From Elusimicrobiota bacterium (GTDB lineage Bacteria; Elusimicrobiota; Elusimicrobia; UBA1565; UBA9628), in contig JAHFCD010000009.1 of the NCBI GenBank assembly GCA_023249695.1, forward strand, positions 1 to 13,319: 13,319 bases of DNA, in the 5' to 3' direction. The translations under genes were made by a program, and so were the position numbers. Shown here in pieces: positions 5,946 to 12,524 of this stretch. Under the pieces are notes generated by a model. The model saw only the letters and a program-made list of their open reading frames with translations. It did not search any database and had not been told where the DNA came from. Position 1 is the first letter of the stretch. Every line of letters starts with the position of its first letter.

Positions 5946-7298
5946 CTACGCGACGTCTAAGGACGAGACGCGGAAGGTCGGGGCGCCGAGGGAGCCTTGG
6001 AAGGTGAGGTCGGAAGCGACGCCGTCGACGCACGCGAGCAGCTCGAGCAGATTGCCGGAGATCATCGCGCCTTTCACGGGGCCGGCGAGGCGGCCTTTTT
6101 CGATCGCGAGGCCGGAGACGCCGACGGAGAAGGCGCCCGAAACCGGATCCACCATGTGCATGCCGAGAACCTCGGCGACGAGCAGGCCCGCCTTGGTGTC
6201 GGCGATCAGGGACTCGCGCGTTCCCTTGCCGGGAACGAGGTAAAGGTTCGAGGCCCCCGGGCCGGGAAGCCCCGCGTACGAGCCGCGGTACGCGCAGCCG
6301 TTGGAGGCCAGGCCGTCCTTCGCCGCCGAAAAGGTGTCGTGGAAGTATTCGAGCAGGACGCCCTCGGCGATCATCGCCTTGTCGCGCGTCGGCAGGCCCT
6401 CGTCGTCGATGCGGCAGGAGCCGAGGCCGCCGGGGAGCCGGGGATCGTCGCGCAAGGTGACGAGCGGCGAGGCGACGCGCTGGCCGAGCTTGCCGGCCAG
6501 CAGCGAGCGCCCGCCGTGAACCTCGTCGGCCGAGAGCAACTCGGCGAGCAGCTCGAGGAACTCGACGCCGACCCACGGCTCGAAGAGGACCGCGCGCTTG
6601 CCGCCCTTGGCGCGGCGGGCGCCGAGCAGGGACGACGCCCGCTGGCCCGCCTCCCGCCCGACGGCGGCGAAATCGAGGCCGGCGGCCAGACGGGACGCCC
6701 GGTAGCCCTCGCCGAGCTGAACCTCCTTTCCGGACTCGGCCGCGACGACGAGCGAGACGCTCGCCGAGCCGCCGCGCTCGCTCGCGAAAAGGCCGCTCGT
6801 TCCGGCGATAACGACGGTCCCGCGGCTTTCCGCGTATTCGACGCGCATGATCTTGGCGACGCGCGGCTGGGCCTTCGCCGCCGCCTCCGATTCCATCAAG
6901 CGGGCCTCGACCTCGTTCCAGGGGGCGGAAAACAGGGTCTCGTCCCACAAAGCGGCGGCGAATGAAGCGTCTTTGACGGGGTCCGCCTGCGGGCCCGGCA
7001 AAACGCGGCGGGGGTCGGGCTCGGCGTGCGGCAGCTGCTCCACCGCGCGCGCGTACAGGTCCTTGATCGCGGCGAGATCGGCGCCGCCGGCGGCGGCGAA
7101 GCCGACGCGGCCGTCGCGCACCACGCGCACGCCGGCGCCCGCGCTCTCCGAGGCCTCGACGCCGTCGCGCTCGCCGTCGCGACGGGACACGGCGCGCTCC
7201 TCGCCGCTCGAGAGGTAGACCTCGGCCGAGGTCTCCGCGGACCGGCTCTTCATCCAGGCCGCGGCGTCGCGCGCCAGAAGCTCGAGGGCCTCGCTCAT
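5946..7298 (-). CDS. pmbA: TldD/PmbA family metalloprotease-type protein (TldE/PmbA)
   Basis: This 450-residue protein has the length and layout of PmbA (TldE). Its N-terminal domain carries the usual GxGVRVVRDGRVGFAA-like segment (about 55-70), and its C-terminal domain holds IDDEGLPTRD, LLEYFHDTFSA and the late SGAFSVGVSGLAIEKG and SGNLLELL segments. In the characterised pair, TldD carries the zinc HExxxH site and PmbA is the non-metal partner. No such site is visible here, which agrees with PmbA rather than TldD. Known roles are maturation of modified peptides and control of the CcdA antitoxin; the local substrate is unknown and no tldD is in the window. It starts 7 bases after the small membrane protein gene, without a clear Shine-Dalgarno sequence, and is the last gene of the long minus-strand run. 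Confidence 0.92.
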   Translation of the reverse strand: MSEALELLARDAAAWMKSRSAETSAEVYLSSGEERAVSRRDGERDGVEASESAGAGVRVVRDGRVGFAAAGGADLAAIKDLYARAVEQLPHAEPDPRRVLPGPQADPVKDASFAAALWDETLFSAPWNEVEARLMESEAAAKAQPRVAKIMRVEYAESRGTVVIAGTSGLFASERGGSASVSLVVAAESGKEVQLGEGYRASRLAAGLDFAAVGREAGQRASSLLGARRAKGGKRAVLFEPWVGVEFLELLAELLSADEVHGGRSLLAGKLGQRVASPLVTLRDDPRLPGGLGSCRIDDEGLPTRDKAMIAEGVLLEYFHDTFSAAKDGLASNGCAYRGSYAGLPGPGASNLYLVPGKGTRESLIADTKAGLLVAEVLGMHMVDPVSGAFSVGVSGLAIEKGRLAGPVKGAMISGNLLELLACVDGVASDLTFQGSLGAPTFRVSSLDVA

Positions 7299-7305
7299 GA
7301 AGGAA

Positions 7306-7524
7306 TCAGCGCGGAAGCGCCGCCCAGCCCATGTACAGGAAGAGGAAGGACACCAGGAGGAAGAACATGCCCCACTTTCTCCGCTCCAGGGCGATGTAGG
7401 CGTCGTTGAGGACGTAGTCGCGCAGGACCGCGTTCATGCGCTCGATGAGATCCGGGCGATAGAGATAGCCGAGGCCGAGCAGGCCGCAGATCAGGCCGAC
7501 GAGGATCTTGAGGGTCGGGGTCAT
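7306..7524 (-). CDS. Small membrane protein of unknown function
   Basis: This is a 72-residue protein with two hydrophobic segments, about residues 5-22 (LKILVGLICGLLGLGYLY) and 52-69 (MFFLLVSFLFLYMGWAAL). A charged central linker containing DLIERM and ALERRKW joins them. I do not recognise the family. The hairpin-like layout with a short amphipathic middle part suggests a small inner-membrane protein with both ends on the same side. Its ATG overlaps the pth stop as ATGA, and pmbA starts 7 bases after its stop, so it is clearly inside the operon and translated by coupling. This tight setting is the main argument that it is a real gene rather than a chance frame. Confidence 0.75.
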   Translation of the reverse strand: MTPTLKILVGLICGLLGLGYLYRPDLIERMNAVLRDYVLNDAYIALERRKWGMFFLLVSFLFLYMGWAALPR

Positions 7525-8081
7525 GGCGCGGCCGGATTATACTTGTTCATGGCCTGATCGATGCCGTTCTCGCGCACAGCCCCGACGGCCTCGGCCGCGG
7601 CGGCGAGAACGGCGTCCAGCTCGATCTCTTCGGACTTATTGAACTTTCCGAGCACGAAGTTCGTCGCGTTCATCTTCTCGGGCTGAGGCCCTATCCCGAT
7701 TCGCAATCTCGCTATGTTGTCCGTTCCGAAGTGGTGGATGATGGACTTCATCCCGTTCTGTCCGCCGGCCGAGCCGTTTTTTCTGATGCGGATTTTTCCG
7801 AGGGGGATCGCCAGCTCGTCGTAGACGATCAAGATATCCTCGAGCGCGATGTTGTGATACGCGGCGAACTTCTGGACGAACTCGCCGGAGAGATTCATGA
7901 ACGTCATCGGCTTGGCGATCCACAGACCGCCGGTCTTCGCCGCGACCCCCAGCCCTTTGAAGTTCGAAAAAGAATCCGCCTCGCCGACCAAACGGTCGGC
8001 GAGGCGGAATCCCACGTTGTGGCGCGTCGACTCGTATTCCGGGCCCGGGTTGCCGAGGCCGACGACGAGCTTAAGCGCCAC
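7521..8081 (-). CDS. pth: Peptidyl-tRNA hydrolase
   Basis: This enzyme frees tRNA from peptidyl-tRNA that drops off the ribosome. It has 186 residues. Family features are the start LVVGLGNPGPEY with Asn11, catalytic His21 (TRHN), KPMTFMN with Asn63, YDEL with Asp88, and GSAGGQNGMKSI (103-114) with Asn109. In the last motif the residue before Asn is Gln108, where E. coli has His113; the other catalytic positions are intact. The GTG start 12 bases after the rplY stop lacks a Shine-Dalgarno sequence, so translation is probably coupled. Pth next to rplY and prs is a widespread bacterial arrangement. The stop codon overlaps the ATG of the small membrane protein gene. Confidence 0.95.
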   Translation of the reverse strand: MALKLVVGLGNPGPEYESTRHNVGFRLADRLVGEADSFSNFKGLGVAAKTGGLWIAKPMTFMNLSGEFVQKFAAYHNIALEDILIVYDELAIPLGKIRIRKNGSAGGQNGMKSIIHHFGTDNIARLRIGIGPQPEKMNATNFVLGKFNKSEEIELDAVLAAAAEAVGAVRENGIDQAMNKYNPAAP

Positions 8082-8093
8082 CGAAAGAGAGGC

Positions 8094-8825
8094 TTACTTG
8101 CCTTCCTTCTTCGGTCCCTTCTTGGCGTCGGCCGCCGGAGCGCCCGGAACGGCCGCCTTCTCGATGACCTTGCCTTCCTCGTCCTTCTTGCCCTTCGTGG
8201 AGGCGGATTCGGGCTCGGCGGCGACGGCGCCTTCGACGACGGCGCCGGGCACGGGCTCGGCGACGACTTCAACCTTCGCGAGGACGATGCGGACGACGGC
8301 GGCCTCGACGGAGTCGAGGACTTCGACGCCTTCGGGAAGGGCGAGATCCTTGACCTGGATGCCCTGATGCAGCTCGAGCTTGGACACGTCCACGTCGATC
8401 TTCTGCGGGATGGCCGTGGGAAGAGCCTTGATGCGCAGCTCGCGCATGTCGATGGACATCATGCCGCCGGAAGTCTTGACGCCGGGCGCCTCGCCGACGA
8501 TGTTCAGCGGGACCTTGGCCTCGATCTTCACGGTCAGCGAGATGCGCTGGAAGTCCGCGTGCACGGGCCGGTCGGTGACCGGGTGCCGCTGCAGCTCCTT
8601 GACGATGACGGTCTCCTCGCCCTGGGTGTGCTTCAGGCGGAGGATGGCGTTGGCGCCTCCCTTCTTGCGGGCGGCCATCAGATCCTTCTCCGACAGCGCG
8701 AGCATGATCGGAGCCTTCGCTCCGCCGTACACGACGGCCGGGATGGTGGACGCGGCGCGCAGCGTGCTCAAGACCTTCTTGGTGCCCTTCGCGGCGCGGA
8801 CTTCGACGTTCAACGTGATTTCCAT
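8094..8825 (-). CDS. rplY: 50S ribosomal protein bL25, long CTC/TL5 form
   Basis: This is the 5S rRNA-binding ribosomal protein. The predicted 243 residues consist of an N-terminal L25 domain (about 1-92, including STIPAVVYGG and VTDRPVHADF), a C-terminal TL5/CTC beta domain (about 95-190, including IDVDVSKLELHQGIQVKDL), and a low-complexity tail of roughly 50 residues (about 193-243). The tail is rich in Ala, Pro, Glu and Lys and ends in KKGPKKEGK. The long form also occurs in Thermus and in Bacillus Ctc. AGGAG precedes the ATG by 10 bases. It sits between prs and pth as in many bacteria, 18 bases after prs. Nothing suggests truncation. Confidence 0.95.
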   Translation of the reverse strand: MEITLNVEVRAAKGTKKVLSTLRAASTIPAVVYGGAKAPIMLALSEKDLMAARKKGGANAILRLKHTQGEETVIVKELQRHPVTDRPVHADFQRISLTVKIEAKVPLNIVGEAPGVKTSGGMMSIDMRELRIKALPTAIPQKIDVDVSKLELHQGIQVKDLALPEGVEVLDSVEAAVVRIVLAKVEVVAEPVPGAVVEGAVAAEPESASTKGKKDEEGKVIEKAAVPGAPAADAKKGPKKEGK

Positions 8826-8835
8826 GACTCTATTT

Positions 8836-8840
8836 CTCCT
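8836..8840 (-). promoter_or_regulatory. Shine-Dalgarno AGGAG for rplY
   Basis: On the minus strand AGGAG lies in the 18-base gap after the prs stop and 10 bases before the rplY ATG. It supports that start. Confidence 0.5.
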
Positions 8841-8843
8841 GAA

Positions 8844-9830
8844 TTATACGAACAGCGCGCTGATCGATTTTCCCTGATGGTTGCGTGCGATCGCTTCCCC
8901 CATGAGGGGTGCTATCGACAATACCGTCAGTTTCCCCCCGGCCAACGCGTGGACCGGGATCGAATCGGTGAGGATCATTTCTTCTAAGGCGGACTTGGCG
9001 ATCAAGTCGTGGGCGGCGCCGGACAGCACGCCGTGAATGCAGGCGGCGTAGACCTTCAGCGCGCCGTTCTCGCGGATTTTGTCGGCCACCTTGCAGAGCG
9101 TGCCGCCGGTGTCCACCATGTCGTCGAGGATGAAGCAGTTCTTACCTTTCACATCCCCGATGATGTTATAGACCGAGGCCTCGTTCGGGCGCGGGCGCCG
9201 CTTGTCGATGATGCACAGCCCCGCGTTGAGCCGCTTGGCGAACGCGCGCGCGCGCTCGACGCCGCCGACGTCCGGCGAGACGACGACGAGGTTCTTGAGG
9301 GCCTTCTTCTTGACGTAGTCGATGAGGATCGGCGCGGCGTAGAGGTGGTCGACGGGGATGTCGAAGAAGCCCTGAATCTGCGCGGCGTGCAGGTCCATCG
9401 TGATGACGCGCTGGGCGCCGGCCTCGACGATGAGGTTGGCGACGAGCTTGGAGGAGATCGGCATGCGGGGCGCGGTCTTGCGGTCGGCGCGCGCGTAGCC
9501 GTAGTAGGGCACGACGGCGGTGATGCGGCCCGCGGACGCGCGGCGCAGCGCGTCGATCATGATCAGGAGCTCCATCAAGTTCTCGTTGACGGGGCGGCAG
9601 GTCGGCTGGATCACGTAGCAGTCGGCGCCGCGGACGTTCTCCTCGATCTGGAGGTTGATCTCGCCGTCGGCGAAGCGGCCGACGTGCGTCTTGCCCAGCG
9701 GCACGCCGAGGTACTTGGCGATGCCTTCGGCCAGCGGGCGGTTGGCGTTGCCGGAAAAAATCTTGAGGCCGCGAAGGGTCTTCAGACCCTCCATGGGAAG
9801 GGGCTTCTCGACGATCTTATGCGACGCCAT
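8844..9830 (-). CDS. prs: Ribose-phosphate pyrophosphokinase (PRPP synthase)
   Basis: This enzyme makes PRPP from ribose 5-phosphate and ATP for nucleotide, histidine and tryptophan synthesis. With the start used here it has 328 residues. Visible motifs are [12 protein letters not shown] (23-34), RFADGE (52-57), the catalytic flexible loop within [16 protein letters not shown] (113-128), the ATP/Mg histidine in [11 protein letters not shown] (146-156), and the PRPP loop DDMVDTGGT (236-244). The start is uncertain. ATG at 9830 has a strong GGAGG 5 bases upstream and is preferred. An in-frame ATG at 9866, one base after the glmU stop, gives 340 residues but lacks a Shine-Dalgarno sequence. Either way the protein has 20-34 residues ahead of the usual family start. 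Confidence 0.95.
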   Translation of the reverse strand: MASHKIVEKPLPMEGLKTLRGLKIFSGNANRPLAEGIAKYLGVPLGKTHVGRFADGEINLQIEENVRGADCYVIQPTCRPVNENLMELLIMIDALRRASAGRITAVVPYYGYARADRKTAPRMPISSKLVANLIVEAGAQRVITMDLHAAQIQGFFDIPVDHLYAAPILIDYVKKKALKNLVVVSPDVGGVERARAFAKRLNAGLCIIDKRRPRPNEASVYNIIGDVKGKNCFILDDMVDTGGTLCKVADKIRENGALKVYAACIHGVLSGAAHDLIAKSALEEMILTDSIPVHALAGGKLTVLSIAPLMGEAIARNHQGKSISALFV

Positions 9831-9835
9831 GCGCG

Positions 9836-9840
9836 CCTCC
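9836..9840 (-). promoter_or_regulatory. Shine-Dalgarno GGAGG that decides the prs start
   Basis: On the minus strand GGAGG lies 5 bases before the ATG at 9830 and is the main reason to prefer that start over the in-frame ATG at 9866. Confidence 0.5.
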
Positions 9841-9867
9841 GCCTTCTCGAGGAATTTGACGGCCATA

Positions 9868-11256
9868 TCAGGTTTTGTTCACCTGGCGAGCGCGCGCGAT
9901 CGCCAAAGCGTCGTCGGGAACGTCCTCGGTCACGGTCGAGCCGGCGGCCACCTTCGCGCCGCGGCCGATCTTCACCGGCGCGATCAGGTTCACGTTGGAG
10001 CCGATGAAGGCCTTCGCGCCGATCGTCGTCTTGTGCTTCTCCTTGCCGTCGTAGTTGCAGGTGATCGTGCCGGCGCCGATGTTGACGTCCTCGGCGATGT
10101 CGGCGTCGCCGATGTAGGAGAGGTGGTTGACCTTCGAGCCGAAGCCGATGCGGGAGGCCTTGACCTCGGTGAAGTTGCCGACGCGCGCGCGCGGGCCGAT
10201 CGTCGAGTCGGGGCGGATGTGGGCGAACGGCCCGACCGAGGTCTTCTCGAGCAGGCGCGACGACATCACGTAGGAGAAGCGGACCTCGCACTCGTTGCCG
10301 ATCTGCGTGTCCTCGATATGCGTGAACGGCCCGATGCGGCACATGCGGCCGATCTTCGTGTGGCCTCGCAGGATCGTGCCGGGGTAGATCACGGTGTCCT
10401 GGCCGATCTCGACGTCGGCGTCGACATGGGTGGACTGCGGATCGCGGATCGTGACGCCGGAGATCATCAGCCTCTCCAACATGCGCTTATTCAAGACACG
10501 CTCGGCGGCGGAGAGCTGGGCGCGGTTGTTGATGCCCTGGATCTCTTCTGAATTGGACGAGGTATACGCGTGAATGCGGCCGCCCTTGCCGCGGATCGCC
10601 TCCATCACGTCGGTCAGGAAGTGCTCCTTCTTCGGGCCCTTCGCGCCGATCTCCTTGAGGCCGTTGACGAGCGCCTCGACCTCGAAGCAGTACGCGCCCG
10701 AGTTGACCTCGGTCAGCGCGAGCTCCTTCGGGGTGGCGACGGACTCCTCGACGATGCGCTGGACCTCGCCGAGGGCGCCGCGGACGATGCGGCCGTAGCC
10801 CTTCGGGTTCGACAGGCGCGCGGTGAGCAAAGTGGCCTGGCCCTTGAGCTGCTCGTGGGTGAGGAAAAGGTTGTAGATGGACTCGTAGGTGAGCAGCGGG
10901 GTGTCGCCGCACATGACCATCGCGGTCTTGAACTTCTTCAGGTAGGGCAGCGCCTCGAGGACGGCGTTGCCGGAGCCCATCTGCTTCTTCTGGTGGATGA
11001 CCTGGAGCGGGCGGGCGATCCCGACGGACTTGAGCATCTCGGTCGAGGCGTCCTTGACCTGCTGGGCCTCATGGCCGACGACGACGCCGATCGAGCCGGG
11101 CTTGAGCGCGTTGGCGATGCGCAGCACGTAGAAGAGCATCGGCCGGCCGCCGACGTGATGGAGCACCTTCGGGATGGTGGATTCCATCCGGGTGCCCTGA
11201 CCAGCGGCGAGGATCAGCACGCACAGCTGGCCTTGTCCCTTTTTGGTCGCGCTCAT
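9868..11256 (-). CDS. glmU: Bifunctional GlmU: GlcN-1-P acetyltransferase / GlcNAc-1-P uridyltransferase
   Basis: This enzyme makes UDP-GlcNAc for peptidoglycan and, where present, lipopolysaccharide. It has 462 residues. The N-terminal uridyltransferase domain shows LAAGQGTRM (16-24), Lys30, QMGSGNAV (92-99, usually QLGTGHAV), CGDTPLL (116-122), NSGAY (185-189) and GINNRAQL (241-248). The C-terminal left-handed beta-helix, from about residue 270, is a series of hexapeptide turns and includes [11 protein letters not shown] with catalytic His378 (E. coli His363) and [13 protein letters not shown]. Both activities should be intact. The start at 11256 follows AGGA by 7 bases; the ATG is 23 bases downstream of the tRNA-Gln 3' end, so the ribosome binding site lies on the fragment left after tRNA processing. 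The prs frame opens directly after its stop. Confidence 0.97.
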   Translation of the reverse strand: MSATKKGQGQLCVLILAAGQGTRMESTIPKVLHHVGGRPMLFYVLRIANALKPGSIGVVVGHEAQQVKDASTEMLKSVGIARPLQVIHQKKQMGSGNAVLEALPYLKKFKTAMVMCGDTPLLTYESIYNLFLTHEQLKGQATLLTARLSNPKGYGRIVRGALGEVQRIVEESVATPKELALTEVNSGAYCFEVEALVNGLKEIGAKGPKKEHFLTDVMEAIRGKGGRIHAYTSSNSEEIQGINNRAQLSAAERVLNKRMLERLMISGVTIRDPQSTHVDADVEIGQDTVIYPGTILRGHTKIGRMCRIGPFTHIEDTQIGNECEVRFSYVMSSRLLEKTSVGPFAHIRPDSTIGPRARVGNFTEVKASRIGFGSKVNHLSYIGDADIAEDVNIGAGTITCNYDGKEKHKTTIGAKAFIGSNVNLIAPVKIGRGAKVAAGSTVTEDVPDDALAIARARQVNKT

Positions 11257-11279
11257 TTCATTTTCCTGTAAATCGTTAA

Positions 11280-11350
11280 TTCCCGGGCGTGGACTCGAAC
11301 CACGAATAACGGCTTCAAAGGCCGCTGTGTTACCATTACACCACCCGGGA
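11280..11350 (-). tRNA. trnQ: tRNA-Gln (anticodon UUG)
   Basis: The 71-base cloverleaf folds cleanly. The acceptor stem is TCCCGGG/CCCGGGA, the D arm GTGT-AATGGTA-ACAC, the anticodon arm GCGGC-CTTTGAA-GCCGT with anticodon TTG, the variable loop four bases, and the T arm CGTGG-TTCGAGT-CCACG. The U1-A72 end pair fits tRNA-Gln. The discriminator is A, and no CCA is encoded (TTA follows), so CCA must be added afterwards. The gene lies inside the operon between spoVG and glmU, and its first 15 bases also encode the end of spoVG. Confidence 0.95.
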
Positions 11351-11629
11351 GTCTGTACCGGCCCCGGCGACGGCCTTGCGAACTTCCTGCTCGTAACAAG
11401 CGAAAACTTTGCTCTCGAGGAGCGTCCGGAATTCGACGGTGATCGGGTGCGCCACGTCCTTGAAGCTGCCGTCGGGCATCTTCCGCGACGGCATGCAGAG
11501 GATGAGCCCTTTGTCGCTTGCGATCACCTTCATGTTGCGAACCACGAAAACATGGTCGAAGGTGACCGTGGCGAACGCCTTGAGCTTGTCCTCTTTGCGC
11601 AAATGAACGCGGATTTCCGTGATCTCCAA
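11336..11629 (-). CDS. spoVG: SpoVG family RNA/DNA-binding regulator, ending inside the tRNA gene
   Basis: SpoVG is a small nucleic-acid-binding regulator. The 97-residue product begins MEITEIRVHL, and the core IASDKGLILCMPSRKMPDGSFKD (written here as segments IASDKGLILCMPSR, 36-49, and KMPDGSFKD, 50-58) is highly characteristic, followed by HPIT (61-64). The start is TTG at 11629, four bases after the ispE stop, with no good Shine-Dalgarno sequence; the match at the first residues fixes it. The striking feature is the 3' end. Codons 94-97 (Ser-Arg-Val-Val) and the TAA stop are the first 15 bases of tRNA-Gln, and the tRNA 5' end coincides with the first base of codon 94. RNase P processing would remove the stop codon from the message. 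Up to Asp93 the protein is ordinary. Confidence 0.93.
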   Translation of the reverse strand: MEITEIRVHLRKEDKLKAFATVTFDHVFVVRNMKVIASDKGLILCMPSRKMPDGSFKDVAHPITVEFRTLLESKVFACYEQEVRKAVAGAGTDSRVV

Positions 11630-11633
11630 GATA

Positions 11634-12524
11634 TCAGCCGTGACAGCTCGTCAAATAGACTTTCCAGGGGTACGCCTGGAGCCGCCGTGCGACTCGCACG
11701 CCTTCGGCGTGCGAGCTGATAAACCCGAAAACCGAAGAGCCCGAGCCCGACATGCGCACGCCCTTGGCACCCGCTGAATCCAGTATGCGTCGGGCCTGCG
11801 CGATTTCCGTCATGACCGGCAGTTCCGCCTGCTCCAGGCGGTTGAAAAGAAGCCCCCCCCATTCCTCGACGGGACGGCCGCTTTTCAGACGACGGATGAG
11901 TTTATCAAGTTGGGATAGGCGCGTCAATATCTCCGAGCGCCGGCGGGGCGGGATGGCCGTGAAAACGGGGCCGGTCGGAGACGGAAAACCGGGCCAAACC
12001 AGGACCATAAAAGGCAAGGATTTGGCGATTTTGACCGGCTTGAGGCGATCGCCGATCCCCGTGGCCCGGCAAAAATTGGCGTCTTTAAGGAAAAAAGGGA
12101 CGTCGGCGCCCAGCTTGACGCCGATATCGTGCAGCTTTTTCTTCTTGGCGGCTGTCAAATTAATCTGTAAAAGCCTTGCTAATCCCAGAAGAGTGCCGGC
12201 GGCGTCCGAGGACCCGCCGCCGAGCCCGGCGCCCATCGGTATACGCTTCGTCAAAATGATCTTGACCCCGACCCCGACCCGGAATTCCCGGTAAAAAGCC
12301 CGGGCGGCGCGCAAGACGAGGTTGTCGGGGCCGGCCGACAGGGGCATGGTGCCGAGCTCGTCGATGATCTCGAGGGTGGGCTTATTGCCGCCCACGACCT
12401 CCATGTCGAGAACATCGTAAATGTTGATCTTGGCGAAAAGGGTCGCGAGCGTGTGGTAGCCGTTTTTGCGCTTGCCCGTGACCTCAAGGAAGAGATTGAT
12501 CTTCGCCGGGCATTGCTGCTTCAC
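11634..12524 (-). CDS. ispE: 4-diphosphocytidyl-2-C-methyl-D-erythritol kinase
   Basis: IspE phosphorylates CDP-methylerythritol in the MEP isoprenoid pathway. The 296-residue protein is a GHMP kinase, with PAKINLFLEV (6-15, catalytic Lys8), NGYH (21-24), the ATP loop PMGAGLGGGSSDAA (96-109), GADVPFFL with catalytic Asp141, and the C-terminal MSGSGSSVFG (258-267). The start is GTG at 12524, in a GTGA overlap with the stop of the TPR/LolB-like gene and without a Shine-Dalgarno sequence. The frame stays open far upstream, but that part reads the neighbouring gene out of frame and is not IspE. A run of eight G bases (11853-11860) lies in codons 222-224. Position after a LolB-like gene and upstream of prs recalls lolB-ispE-prs of enterobacteria. 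Confidence 0.95.
   Translation of the reverse strand: MKQQCPAKINLFLEVTGKRKNGYHTLATLFAKINIYDVLDMEVVGGNKPTLEIIDELGTMPLSAGPDNLVLRAARAFYREFRVGVGVKIILTKRIPMGAGLGGGSSDAAGTLLGLARLLQINLTAAKKKKLHDIGVKLGADVPFFLKDANFCRATGIGDRLKPVKIAKSLPFMVLVWPGFPSPTGPVFTAIPPRRRSEILTRLSQLDKLIRRLKSGRPVEEWGGLLFNRLEQAELPVMTEIAQARRILDSAGAKGVRMSGSGSSVFGFISSHAEGVRVARRLQAYPWKVYLTSCHG

Noticed and set aside
7731..8987. Plus-strand frame of 418 codons across pth, rplY and the end of prs
   Set aside because: It is an Asp/Gly/Leu-rich shadow spanning three well-supported minus-strand genes and their junctions.
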